A stretch of 64,000 nt of DNA from Pseudomonas putida (lineage in GTDB: Bacteria; Pseudomonadota; Gammaproteobacteria; Pseudomonadales; Pseudomonadaceae): positions 3,480,001-3,544,000 of the forward strand of contig NZ_CP029693.1 in the NCBI RefSeq assembly GCF_003228315.1. Reading direction: 5' to 3'. This document shows positions 1-7,650 of this stretch, in pieces. The translations under genes and the position numbers were made by a program. The notes under the pieces were generated by a model that did not search any database, was not told the origin of the DNA, and was given only the letters and a program-made list of their open reading frames with translations. Positions within the stretch are counted from its first letter, which is position 1. Every line of letters begins with the position of its first letter.

Positions 1-1243
1 CCTGCCCGTGGCGAGTCAGGGTTTCGCCCTCCAATGCGCCCAGGCGTTCGAGCAGATCCTGTGCCTGTGCATAAGCGGCGGCCGGTGGCACATCGAGCCA
101 GACCAGTTGCCCGGGCGCCACGCCCCAGCGACCGAGTTGCAAGGCCAGTCCCGCGAGATCCGCCGAAAGAATCTCCGCACTGCCGTAGGCCGCCAGTTGC
201 TCGTGCTGGTCCTGGGACCACAGGCGATAACACACGCCCGGCTCCAGGCGCCCGGCCCGGCCGGCGCGTTGCGTGGCGCTGGCTTTGGAAATGCGCTGGG
301 TGTCGAGGCGGGTCATGCCGCTGCCGGGGTCGAAGCGCGGCACCCGCGCCAGCCCGGCATCGACCACCACGCGCACGCCGTTGATGGTCAGGCTGGTCTC
401 GGCGATGTTGGTGGCCAGCACTACTTTGCGTTTGCCTTCCGGCGCCGGATCGATCGCCGCCCGTTGCGCGGCCAGGTCCAGTTCACCGTGCAGCGGGCAA
501 AGCAGCACTTGAGGGTTATCGCGCAAAGCATCTGCCAGTTGCTGATGCACACGACGGATTTCCGCCTGCCCCGGCAGGAACACCAGCACGCTGCCGGTTT
601 CATCGTTCAGGGCTTCGAGGATGGTTTGCACCAGCCGTGGCTCGATGAATTCACCGGCCTGGAACGGCCGGCCCCAGCGCATCGCCACCGGGTACATGCG
701 GCCTTCGCTGCGCAGGATCGGCGCATCGTCGAGCAAGCCGGCCAGGCGCTCGCCTTCCAGAGTGGCGGACATCAACAGGATTTTCAGCGGCTGATCATCG
801 CGCAACAGCTCCCGGCCATTGAGGCTCAGGGCCAGTGCCAGATCGGCGTCTAGGCTGCGCTCGTGGAATTCATCGAAAATCAGCAGGCCCACGCCTTCCA
901 GCGCCGGGTCGTCCTGCAAGCGCCGGGTGAGAATGCCTTCGGTGACCACTTCGATTCGAGTGTTGGGGCCGACCTTGCTGTCCAGGCGAATGCGATAACC
1001 CACGGTTTCGCCGACCTTCTCGCCCAACTCGCTGGCCAGCCGCTCCGCCGCCGCCCGCGCTGCCAGGCGACGCGGTTCGAGCATGAGGATGGTCTGCCCG
1101 GCCAGCCATGGCTCATTGAGCAAGGCCAGGGGCACGCGGGTGGTTTTACCGGCACCGGGCGGCGCTTCGAGCACGGCTTCGTGGCGTGTCGCGAGGGCTT
1201 CACGCAGGGCGGGTAAAACTTCATCGATCGGCAGAGAAATCAT
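1..1243 (-). CDS. hrpB: ATP-dependent helicase HrpB (N-terminal part, runs off left edge)
   Basis: This is the first ~414 codons of a DEAH-family RNA helicase; the rest lies beyond the left end. The reverse-strand frame, which I translated by hand, starts MISLPIDEVLPAL and carries Walker A (APPGAGKTT, residues 27-35), a DEFH box (IFDEFHERSLDAD), the SAT motif (LLMSATLEGERL), ATNIAETSLTI and the motif VI signature QRAGRAGR. The DEFH variant and the LEAPPGAGKTT start are typical of HrpB rather than HrpA. The start is the ATG at 1243. A TATACT-like -10 lies on the minus strand near 1266-1271. The cellular role of HrpB is poorly defined; RNA-dependent ATPase activity is inferred from the family. 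Confidence 0.93.
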   Translation of the reverse strand, partial: MISLPIDEVLPALREALATRHEAVLEAPPGAGKTTRVPLALLNEPWLAGQTILMLEPRRLAARAAAERLASELGEKVGETVGYRIRLDSKVGPNTRIEVVTEGILTRRLQDDPALEGVGLLIFDEFHERSLDADLALALSLNGRELLRDDQPLKILLMSATLEGERLAGLLDDAPILRSEGRMYPVAMRWGRPFQAGEFIEPRLVQTILEALNDETGSVLVFLPGQAEIRRVHQQLADALRDNPQVLLCPLHGELDLAAQRAAIDPAPEGKRKVVLATNIAETSLTINGVRVVVDAGLARVPRFDPGSGMTRLDTQRISKASATQRAGRAGRLEPGVCYRLWSQDQHEQLAAYGSAEILSADLAGLALQLGRWGVAPGQLVWLDVPPAAAYAQAQDLLERLGALEGETLTRHGQ

Positions 1244-1353
1244 GCTGGCTCCAAAACAGAGGCGCGAGTATAACGGCGAACTGCGGGGCATTCGTCAGGG
1301 TCTTAATGCATACCGACGACGTTTCGTTTTGAGATTACCCAAGGAGATTTCAT

Positions 1354-1773
1354 ATGCGTGCTCCCTTTCGCCTGATGGGCGGTGTATTGATCGCGACCCT
1401 GCTGACCCAGATCACCGCCTGCGGTTCGATCTTCTACCCCGATCGCCGTGGCCAGATCGACGGCAAGATCGACCCGGCCATCGCCGTGCTCGATGCCGTG
1501 GGCCTGCTGTTCTACATCATTCCCGGCCTGATCGCGTTTGGCGTGGACTTCGCCACCGGCGCGATTTACTTCGCACCGGGCGAGACCGCCTACGTGGCGC
1601 CGGAAAAACTCAAGGAAGCCATCGGCGCCGACGGCAAGGTCGATAACCTCAAGTTGCAGACTATTCTGGAACGTGAAACGGGTCGCAGCGTCCCGCTGGA
1701 TGACCCTCGCCTGATCCAGCACAAGGGCAGCACCCAGCAACTGGCCATGCTCGGCCTGCAACCTGCCGCGTAA
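1354..1773 (+). CDS. small lipoprotein of unknown function
   Basis: A 139-residue protein with a basic N-terminus, a hydrophobic stretch and a lipobox (ITAC, Cys23), so it is probably lipidated and anchored in an envelope membrane. A second hydrophobic segment (about residues 47-70, with AVLDAVGLLFYIIPGLIAFG) suggests a membrane-inserted hairpin. A good ribosome-binding site (AAGGAG) precedes the ATG. The C-terminal half is soluble and mixed charge. I recognise it as a conserved Pseudomonas lipoprotein found between hrpB and the CDF transporter, but know no function. It is only 29 bp upstream of the next gene, so the two may be cotranscribed. Confidence 0.85.
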   Translation: MRAPFRLMGGVLIATLLTQITACGSIFYPDRRGQIDGKIDPAIAVLDAVGLLFYIIPGLIAFGVDFATGAIYFAPGETAYVAPEKLKEAIGADGKVDNLKLQTILERETGRSVPLDDPRLIQHKGSTQQLAMLGLQPAA

Positions 1774-1802
1774 TCGGTGCACCTGAAGGAATAACCGCAC
1801 TC

Positions 1803-2711
1803 ATGATCTCCAGCTCCGAACACGCCCGCCTGCTGCGGCTGGCGACCCGTGCCTCGGTGGCGGTGGCGTGCACACTGGTCATCGCCAAGGCCATCGCCTG
1901 GTGGCTGAGCGGCTCGGTGAGCATGCTCGCCGGGCTCACCGACTCGGCCCTCGACGGCGTGACATCGCTGCTCAACCTGCTGGCGGTGCATTACGCCTTG
2001 CGGCCGGCCGATGACGATCACCGTTACGGGCATGGCAAGGCCGAATCACTGGCCGGGATGGCGCAGGCGCTTTTCATTGGCGGCAGTGCGGTGCTGATTG
2101 CATTGCAGGCGTTCGAGCGGATCAAGCACCCGGAGCCGGTGGGCGCGCCGTGGATCAGCATCGGAGTCATCGTGTTTTCGCTGGCGCTGACTTTGGCGCT
2201 GCTGATGTTGCAGCACCGAGTGGTCAAGGCCACCGGCTCCAACGCGGTGCGCGCCGACTCCCTGCATTACCGTTCGGACATGCTGCTCAACGGCAGCATT
2301 CTGCTGGCGCTGGTGCTGGCCGGGTTTGGCTGGGATCAGGTGGATGCGTGGTTCGGTCTGGGGATTGCCGCGTACATTCTCTGGAGTGCAATCACCATCG
2401 CCCGGGAAAGCTTTGCGGTGCTGATGGATGAAGAACTGCCACCGGATGTCAGCCAGCACATGCTTGAACTGGCGTGCAGCGTGCCGGGCGTTCTGGGCGC
2501 GCATGACCTGCGCACGCGGATTTCTGGCAACCAGTGGTTTGTGCAATTGCATCTGGAACTGCCCGGTGAGTTGACCTTGTCAGTCGCCCACGGCATCAGC
2601 GACCAGGCCGCCGATGCCATTCACGCCGCCTACCCGCGGGCCGAGGTGCTGGTGCACGCCGACCCGCAGGAAGTAGTCAAGGCCGCCAGGGCTCAGAACG
2701 TCACGCGATAA
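1803..2711 (+). CDS. fieF: cation diffusion facilitator (FieF-like) divalent metal efflux transporter
   Basis: A 302-residue CDF-family transporter, expected to export Fe2+/Zn2+ from the cytoplasm by proton antiport as a homodimer. The family metal site is visible as GLTDSALDGVTSLLN in the second helix (D..xD) and ADSLHYRSDMLLN in the fifth (H..xD). The cytoplasmic histidine-rich motif HRYGHGKAESLAGM follows helix 2. The C-terminal cytoplasmic ferredoxin-like domain (about 205-290) includes HDLRTRISGNQ and LHLELPGELTL. Substrate range is inferred from FieF/YiiP only. Its last 19 bases overlap the 3' end of the convergent DUF6515-like gene. Confidence 0.93.
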   Translation: MISSSEHARLLRLATRASVAVACTLVIAKAIAWWLSGSVSMLAGLTDSALDGVTSLLNLLAVHYALRPADDDHRYGHGKAESLAGMAQALFIGGSAVLIALQAFERIKHPEPVGAPWISIGVIVFSLALTLALLMLQHRVVKATGSNAVRADSLHYRSDMLLNGSILLALVLAGFGWDQVDAWFGLGIAAYILWSAITIARESFAVLMDEELPPDVSQHMLELACSVPGVLGAHDLRTRISGNQWFVQLHLELPGELTLSVAHGISDQAADAIHAAYPRAEVLVHADPQEVVKAARAQNVTR

Positions 2712-3811
2712 CCCCGAGAGCCCAGGCAATTGCCCTGGGCCTGGCGGTAGGTTTGCACCACCTGTGGGTCCGGTTGATAGGTGTCCACCCGTGGGTCGAA
2801 ACCACTTTGCTCGACCGCATAGCGATAGCAGTCGTAGCCGTCCTGATTGATCTGTTCAGGCGTCTGACCGTTGGCCGGATAAGCCTCCACGTCAATACCG
2901 TTGGCGCTCGCCATTGGCTGACCGGGCGGCTCGACCACCTCGTAGTCCTGAGTGCTTTCCTGGTAGGCGTAATAGGAGCCCGCCGCCAGGAACAACACCG
3001 AACCGCCGATCAACACCTGCTGGGCATAATCAGGCAGGTATTGAACACGGATCCCGCGCGGTGGTTGCACCACAACATAGCGCTGGCCCTGCGGGCGATA
3101 CCAGTAGCCACCGGAGTAGAAATAATCACGACCGCCATAGGGCACGCGGTAGTCGCGATCCGGGAAGCGATCAGTCACATACCCTGGCTGATAGCGCGGA
3201 CCGGGGCCCCAGCCATTGCCGTGACCGCTTGGGCGACCTTGCCAATGGTTGTCGTTGGACGGCGCGCCGATGTAGCCACCCCATTGCTGGTTGGGATAGT
3301 TGCGCTGCGGTTGGTCCTGGTAGTAACCACGCCGTGGCGGCTGGGTCTGTTGCACGGCGTCGGGACGTGGCTGGATCGGCAGGTCATTGGCCGGCAATTG
3401 CGGCGGAGGCGGCGGTGAGCGAACCGGGTTGTTGAAGTTGGGCTGCTGACGGTTCTGCCATTGGCCATTGTTTGGATTCTGGCCGTTGTTCTGCCATTGG
3501 CCATTGTTTGGATTCTGGCCGTTGTTCTGCCATTGGCCATTGTTTGGATTCTGGCCGTTGTTTTGCCATTGGCCGTTGTTTTGATGACCGTCGCGCTGGA
3601 ACTGTTGGCTGTTGTCCCCGCGAATGATGTCGTTGTTCTGCGGGCGCGACTGGTTGTTGCCGCCACGGCCCTGATTGTTGCCCTGATGGCCGCCGTCGCC
3701 GTGCTGCCCGCCATCGGGGCCACGGTTCTGCGGCTCATCTGCGAGCGTTGGTGCAGTGACACTGATACATAACAAACCAACACCGGCCAAACGCCAGATG
3801 CGCGACTTCAT
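2693..3811 (-). CDS. exported Gln/Asn/Gly-rich protein, DUF6515-like
   Basis: A 372-residue protein from the ATG at 3811 (MKSRIWRLAGVGLLCIS), which gives a clean signal peptide ending near TLADEPQ. The longer frame to 3916 runs into a palindromic repeat and yields the junk peptide seen wherever that repeat is translated, so I rejected that start. Residues ~25-180 are low complexity (N, Q, G, R, P) and include tandem 12-residue units NNGQNPNNGQWQ. The C-terminal part holds YRVPYGGRDYFYSGGYWYRP, a hydrophobic segment (VLIGGSVLFLAAGSYYAY) and a conserved tail with YDCYRYAVEQSGFDP and CLGSRGY. The glycine/tyrosine block plus this tail resembles DUF6515 proteins. Function is unknown; an envelope or secreted location is inferred. 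Confidence 0.82.
   Translation of the reverse strand: MKSRIWRLAGVGLLCISVTAPTLADEPQNRGPDGGQHGDGGHQGNNQGRGGNNQSRPQNNDIIRGDNSQQFQRDGHQNNGQWQNNGQNPNNGQWQNNGQNPNNGQWQNNGQNPNNGQWQNRQQPNFNNPVRSPPPPPQLPANDLPIQPRPDAVQQTQPPRRGYYQDQPQRNYPNQQWGGYIGAPSNDNHWQGRPSGHGNGWGPGPRYQPGYVTDRFPDRDYRVPYGGRDYFYSGGYWYRPQGQRYVVVQPPRGIRVQYLPDYAQQVLIGGSVLFLAAGSYYAYQESTQDYEVVEPPGQPMASANGIDVEAYPANGQTPEQINQDGYDCYRYAVEQSGFDPRVDTYQPDPQVVQTYRQAQGNCLGSRGYRVTF
3452..3583 (-). repeat. in-frame 36-bp tandem repeat inside the DUF6515-like gene
   Basis: Three near-identical 36-bp units followed by a partial fourth (plus-strand core CCATTGGCCATTGTTTGG). Each encodes the 12-residue unit NNGQNPNNGQWQ on the minus strand. The units differ by almost no silent changes, which suggests recent expansion or copy correction. 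Confidence 0.9.
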
Positions 3812-3838
3812 GCTGTTCCTCGCTGAGGGTATGGATTC

Positions 3839-3938
3839 TGTAGGAGCGAGCCTGCTCGCGATGGACTCAAGCGCGACGCGTTTATTCAGGCAGCACGCGT
3901 TATCGTTTACGACCATCGCGAGCAGGCTCGCTTCTACA
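3839..3938. repeat. REP-type inverted repeat pair (family A)
   Basis: Left arm GTAGGAGCGAGCCTGCTCGC and right arm GCGAGCAGGCTCGCTTCTAC face each other across ~50 bp. Each arm also has its own internal palindrome (GCGAGC.TGCTCGC). It lies between the DUF6515-like gene and the region upstream of the Lrp-type regulator. Confidence 0.92.
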
Positions 3939-4052
3939 ATGAAGCGAACCGCGTTTGTATTTAAGACTGGAAATGTACGGGCCGGTTCTGCAACAGGTTA
4001 TCAGTCGCGCAACTTATTTATTGAGGGATGCTCTTTAATTCACGGCACCAAA

Positions 4053-4255
4053 TTGCGCGCAAGAAAAAGGGGAGACCCGTCGGCCTCCCCTTGGAGAACT
4101 TCGTCCGTGCTCGACGCTTGTGGCGCCGGCTCACCTCACGCCGTCTTCTGGACAGTGTGTAGCTCGGGGGCCGGCACATCCCCTGTGGGGGTGGCGACCG
4201 CAGCTGGCCTGTTTGGGCGAGCCGCACTGGACTGTTTGTCCGAGCAGTGATTCTG
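4053..4255 (-). ncRNA. possible structured small RNA ending in a terminator
   Basis: The 439 bp between the repeat at 3938 and the Lrp-type gene hold no convincing protein gene. On the minus strand there is a series of potential helices: GCTCGG near 4243 pairing with CCGAGC near 4170, a CCCC-ACA-GGGG hairpin near 4185, and a rho-independent terminator (GGGGAG...CTCCCC then a T-rich run) at 4059-4093. A short 69-codon frame in this interval runs through the terminator and is not credible. I could not match it to a known Pseudomonas sRNA, and no clear promoter was found, so this is tentative. Confidence 0.3.
4059..4093 (-). terminator. rho-independent terminator, minus strand
   Basis: On the minus strand AAGGGGAG and CTCCCCTT flank a 10-nt loop and are followed by TTTCTT. 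No annotated minus-strand gene lies immediately upstream, so it must end an unannotated transcript or be fortuitous. Confidence 0.65.
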
Positions 4256-4376
4256 GTGATAAGAATAGGCCCGGAGCGCCGGCAGAGGATTGCGAAGATT
4301 GCTCAAATAAACATTACTTGCGCAATTTTTAACCCTGGATAGATAATCTGCCGCAATAGTTACAACAAGGAACTGT

Positions 4377-4859
4377 TTGATGAGCAAACTCGACCGATAC
4401 GACCTGAGTATTTTGGCTGAATTGCAGCGTGACGCGCGCATTTCCAATCAGGAGCTGGCCGAACGCATCGGTCTGTCGCCCTCCCCCTGCTCGCGTCGGG
4501 TCAAGCAACTGGAAGACGACGGCTACATCTCCCGCCAGGTCGCCCTGCTCGACCGCAAGATGCTCGGTTTGAGCCTGACCGCCTACGTGCTGATCGGCAT
4601 GGACCGACACACCCCGGAGCGTTTCGAGAACTTCGAAGCGGCCATCCGCACCTTGCCGCAGGTGCTCGAATGCAGCCTGGTCACGGGGATGGATGCCGAC
4701 TATCAGCTCAAGGTGGTGGTGCCGGACATGGACCATTATCAGAAACTGCTGCTCGGTCACCTGACGCGGATTGAAGGGGTGACCAGTGTGCGCTCGAGTT
4801 TTGTGTTGAACCAGGTGCTTAACAGTACCGAACTGCCGTTGACTCATCTGCGCAGCTAA
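4377..4859 (+). CDS. Lrp/AsnC-family transcriptional regulator
   Basis: A 160-residue Lrp/AsnC-type DNA-binding protein. The N-terminal winged helix-turn-helix is clear: LDRYDLSILAELQRDARI, then NQELAERIGLSPSPCSRRVK. The C-terminal RAM ligand-binding/oligomerisation domain spans about residues 65-150 (AYVLIGMDRH, LVTGMDADYQLKVVV). Family members bind amino acids and act as octamers. Target genes cannot be read from the sequence, and no adjacent metabolic gene suggests one. The upstream 430 bp carries a possible small RNA on the other strand. Confidence 0.93.
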   Translation: MMSKLDRYDLSILAELQRDARISNQELAERIGLSPSPCSRRVKQLEDDGYISRQVALLDRKMLGLSLTAYVLIGMDRHTPERFENFEAAIRTLPQVLECSLVTGMDADYQLKVVVPDMDHYQKLLLGHLTRIEGVTSVRSSFVLNQVLNSTELPLTHLRS

Positions 4860-4863
4860 TGAC

Positions 4864-4942
4864 GCCATCGCGAGCAGGCTCGCTCCCACAGAGATCTCAC
4901 ATGCACTGAAGATCCACTGTAGGAGCGAGCCTGCTCGCGATG
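4864..4942. repeat. REP-type inverted repeat pair (family A)
   Basis: CGCGAGCAGGCTCGCTCCCA and its inverted partner GTAGGAGCGAGCCTGCTCGC, starting 5 bp after the Lrp-type gene's stop codon. It could fold in the 3' untranslated RNA. Confidence 0.92.
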
Positions 4943-5057
4943 GGGACCAGACAAGCGACGAATAGCTGCGACACACCGCCGCAGCCCCGCACCGCACGCA
5001 ACCTCGATGCCTTATACTCCAGCGCCCTTTTAGCCCCGCCCACGCTGGAGTTGTCCT

Positions 5058-5267
5058 ATGGATCCTGCAGTATTCGAAGAGTGGATGATGACTGGCCTTG
5101 TCAGCATCCTGATCATTTTCATGGGTTTTATCGTCTGGGATCTGGCGAAGAAGTCCAAGGCCGGACGCTTCGGCTCGTTCATCCTGTTCTTCGTGCTCGG
5201 CCTGGGTGTCGCGGCATTCGTGATCAAAAGCGTGGTCATCGGCCTGATCGAAACCGGCACGTTATAA
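5058..5267 (+). CDS. DUF2788 small membrane protein
   Basis: A 69-residue protein with two transmembrane helices: residues ~12-30 ([18 protein letters not shown]) and ~42-65 ([20 protein letters not shown]), joined by a basic loop KKSKAGRFG. This is the DUF2788 pattern known from Pseudomonas next to rluE; function unknown. A TATACT -10-like box lies at 5013-5018. The last 6 bases overlap the 3' end of the convergent rluE. Confidence 0.88.
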   Translation: MDPAVFEEWMMTGLVSILIIFMGFIVWDLAKKSKAGRFGSFILFFVLGLGVAAFVIKSVVIGLIETGTL

Positions 5268-5903
5268 GCGCGCCGGTACTTCTTTCCACTGGCCCTGATC
5301 GAGCCCTTCGATCGTCCAGTCGCCGATCCTGACCCGCACCAGCCGCAATGTCGGCAAGCCGACCGCTGCGGTCATGCGTCGTACCTGCCGGTTACGCCCT
5401 TCGCGAATCACCAGTTCCAGCCAACTGGTCGGCACGCTCTTGCGAAAACGCACCGGCGGATTGCGCGGCCACAGCTCGGGCTCATCCAATTGCCGCGCCT
5501 CGGCGGGCAAGGTCATGCCGTCGTTCAATTCCACGCCATCACGCAAGCGCTGCAACTGCTCGGCGCTCGGCTCGCCTTCGACCTGCACCCAATAAGTCTT
5601 GGCCAATTTGTGTTTCGGATCGGCAATGCGTGCCTGAAGCTGGCCGTCGTTGGTCAGCAGCAACAGGCCTTCGCTGTCACGGTCCAGTCGACCCGCCGGG
5701 TAGATTCCGGGCACATCGATAAAATCCTTGAGCGTCGCCCGCCCTTCTCCATCGCTGAATTGCGTCAGCACATCGAACGGCTTGTTGAACAGGATCAGCT
5801 TCGGCTCGGCCGGTGGTGCCTTGGCGACACGGCGCGGGGCTGAAGACGGTGATGAAGGCTTCGCACCGGGACGGCGGGAAACAGGACGTTGGGGACGGGA
5901 CAT
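5262..5903 (-). CDS. rluE: 23S rRNA pseudouridine synthase (RluE-like)
   Basis: A 213-residue RsuA/RluB/E/F-family pseudouridine synthase. The catalytic motif is [17 protein letters not shown] (Asp in GRLDRDS), preceded by [16 protein letters not shown] and followed by [10 protein letters not shown] and [16 protein letters not shown]. It lacks an N-terminal S4 domain, which fits RluE (U2457 of 23S rRNA) rather than RluB/F. The first ~30 residues are a basic, Pro/Ser-rich extension ([19 protein letters not shown]), common in Pseudomonas RluE and probably rRNA-contacting. Convergent with the DUF2788 gene. Confidence 0.9.
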   Translation of the reverse strand: MSRPQRPVSRRPGAKPSSPSSAPRRVAKAPPAEPKLILFNKPFDVLTQFSDGEGRATLKDFIDVPGIYPAGRLDRDSEGLLLLTNDGQLQARIADPKHKLAKTYWVQVEGEPSAEQLQRLRDGVELNDGMTLPAEARQLDEPELWPRNPPVRFRKSVPTSWLELVIREGRNRQVRRMTAAVGLPTLRLVRVRIGDWTIEGLDQGQWKEVPARL

Positions 5904-5973
5904 GGGAAAAGGAACATCTAACGGTCAGGGCTGCTAATGCTAGTAGCCCGACCGTCAAATGACCATCGGCAAA

Positions 5974-7473
5974 TCAGCGGAACGGCGGTTCGTCGAAGCT
6001 GCGCAGTTTGCGCGAGTGCAGCGAGTTGAGTTCGGTACGCAGCAGATCCACCGCCTCTAGGCCGATCTTCAAGTGCTGGCTGACCGCGCGTTCATAGAAG
6101 GCGTTGGCCGAACCCGGCAACTTGATTTCGCTGTGCAGCGGCTTGTCCGAGACGCAGAGCAGCGTGCCGTACGGCACCCGCAGGCGATAACCCTGGGCGG
6201 CGATGGTGCCGCTTTCCATGTCCACCGCCACGGCGCGGGACAGGTTGATCAGCGGACGCTCCTGGGCCCAGCGCAGCTCCCAGTTGCGGTCGTCGTAGGT
6301 CAGCACGGTGCCGGTGCGCAGGCGCTTCTTCAGCTCGTCGCCCTTTTCACCGGTGATGTTCGCCGCCGCCTGCTGCAAGGCCATCTGCACTTCGGCAAGA
6401 GCCGGAATCGGGATGTTCGGCGGCACCACGCGGTCGAGAATCCCGTCGCGGCGCATGTAAGCGTGCGCCAGCACGTAGTCACCGATGGTCTGCGACTGAC
6501 GCAAGCCGCCGCAGTGACCGATCATCAGCCAGCAATGCGGACGCAACACGGCCAGGTGGTCAGTGATGTTCTTGGCGTTGGACGGGCCGACGCCGATGTT
6601 CACCAGCGTCACGCCGTGGCCATCATTGGCGATCAGGTGATAGGCCGGCATCTGGTAGCGGTGCCAGACCACACCCGCGGCAATCGCCGAGGCTTCGCCA
6701 TGGTCCATGCTTTTTTCAATGATCACGTTGCCCGGCAACACCATGCGTACGAAACGCGGATCGCTGCGCAACCGCTCCAGGCCATGGACGATGAACTGGT
6801 CGACGTAACGGTGGTAGTTGGTCAGCAGGATCCACGGCTGTACATGGCGCCAGTCGCTGCCGGTGTAATGCACCAGGCGGCGCAGGGAGAAATCCACCCG
6901 CGCCGCGTCGAACAGGGCCAGGGGCAGCGGATCGGTGTTTTCCCAATCGTACAGGCCATCGGCAATGCCATCGCTCGCCGCCGACAGGTCGGTACTCGGG
7001 AACACCCGCGCCAGCACCGCCGCAGTAACGCCGGAGCCGGCCAGTTCATCGCCCTGCTCCACCACATACGGATAAGGAATGTTCTGCTCGCTGATCCCGA
7101 CTTCCACGGTCACGGTGAAGTCGTGCATCAGCGGCACCAGCTGTTCCAGCAGGTACTTACGGAACGCGGTGGGATGAGTGACGGTGACCCGGTAGGTGCC
7201 AGGTAACTGGACCTTGGCGTAGGCGCGAGTGGTCTGCGGGACTTCGCCCTGGCAGTGGTAGGTCAGGCGCAGCTCGGGATAACGAAACATCGCCCGTTGT
7301 TCGGCGTCCGGCTCGATACGGTCCTTGAGGTAGCGCTTGAGCGCCTGGCTCAGCGCATCGGTTGCGCGATGGTGCAAATACGCAAGCTGATCCACGGCTT
7401 GCTCGGCGGTTTGAACGACAATAAAAGCTTCGGTCACGATCAGCATCCTGTGTTCTGACTTGCAGAGCTTCAT
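5974..7473 (-). CDS. amn: AMP nucleosidase
   Basis: A 499-residue AMP nucleosidase, which hydrolyses AMP to adenine and ribose-5-phosphate and helps set adenylate levels. The N-terminal domain (~1-180) is the AMN-specific domain. The C-terminal nucleoside phosphorylase fold (~250-480) includes LVNIGVGPSNAKNITDHLA, GHCGGLRQSQTIGDYVLA, AVAVDMESGTIAAQGYRLR and VPYGTLLCVSDKPLHSEIK. Start choice: MKLCKSEH at 7473 has an AGGCAAG upstream; the in-frame MLIVTEAF eight codons later is an alternative with a poorly spaced GGA. Length fits the family (about 480-500). Confidence 0.94.
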   Translation of the reverse strand: MKLCKSEHRMLIVTEAFIVVQTAEQAVDQLAYLHHRATDALSQALKRYLKDRIEPDAEQRAMFRYPELRLTYHCQGEVPQTTRAYAKVQLPGTYRVTVTHPTAFRKYLLEQLVPLMHDFTVTVEVGISEQNIPYPYVVEQGDELAGSGVTAAVLARVFPSTDLSAASDGIADGLYDWENTDPLPLALFDAARVDFSLRRLVHYTGSDWRHVQPWILLTNYHRYVDQFIVHGLERLRSDPRFVRMVLPGNVIIEKSMDHGEASAIAAGVVWHRYQMPAYHLIANDGHGVTLVNIGVGPSNAKNITDHLAVLRPHCWLMIGHCGGLRQSQTIGDYVLAHAYMRRDGILDRVVPPNIPIPALAEVQMALQQAAANITGEKGDELKKRLRTGTVLTYDDRNWELRWAQERPLINLSRAVAVDMESGTIAAQGYRLRVPYGTLLCVSDKPLHSEIKLPGSANAFYERAVSQHLKIGLEAVDLLRTELNSLHSRKLRSFDEPPFR

Positions 7474-7543
7474 CTTGCCTGCATCGTCGCTTCACGGGAA
7501 CAGTGGTGTGTTGTTAATACATTATTGCTGTGTACATGGAACA

Positions 7544-7636
7544 GCTGTGGGAGCGAGCTTGCTCGCGATGACGGATTGCCATTCAACATTGATGTTGGCT
7601 GATACACCGCCATCGCGAGCAAGCTCGCTCCCACAG
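7544..7636. repeat. REP-type inverted repeat pair (family A)
   Basis: CTGTGGGAGCGAGCTTGCTC and its inverted copy ending GCTCGCTCCCACAG, ~40 bp apart. It lies between amn and the acyl-CoA dehydrogenase gene. Confidence 0.92.
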
Positions 7637-7650
7637 GGACTTTGTGCAGA

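Noticed and set aside
3452..3583. CRISPR-like array of 36-bp repeats
   Set aside because: Units are contiguous, with no spacers, and are in frame with a protein gene.
3812..3916. N-terminal extension of the DUF6515-like gene
   Set aside because: It is translation of the palindromic repeat; the ATG at 3811 gives a proper signal peptide.
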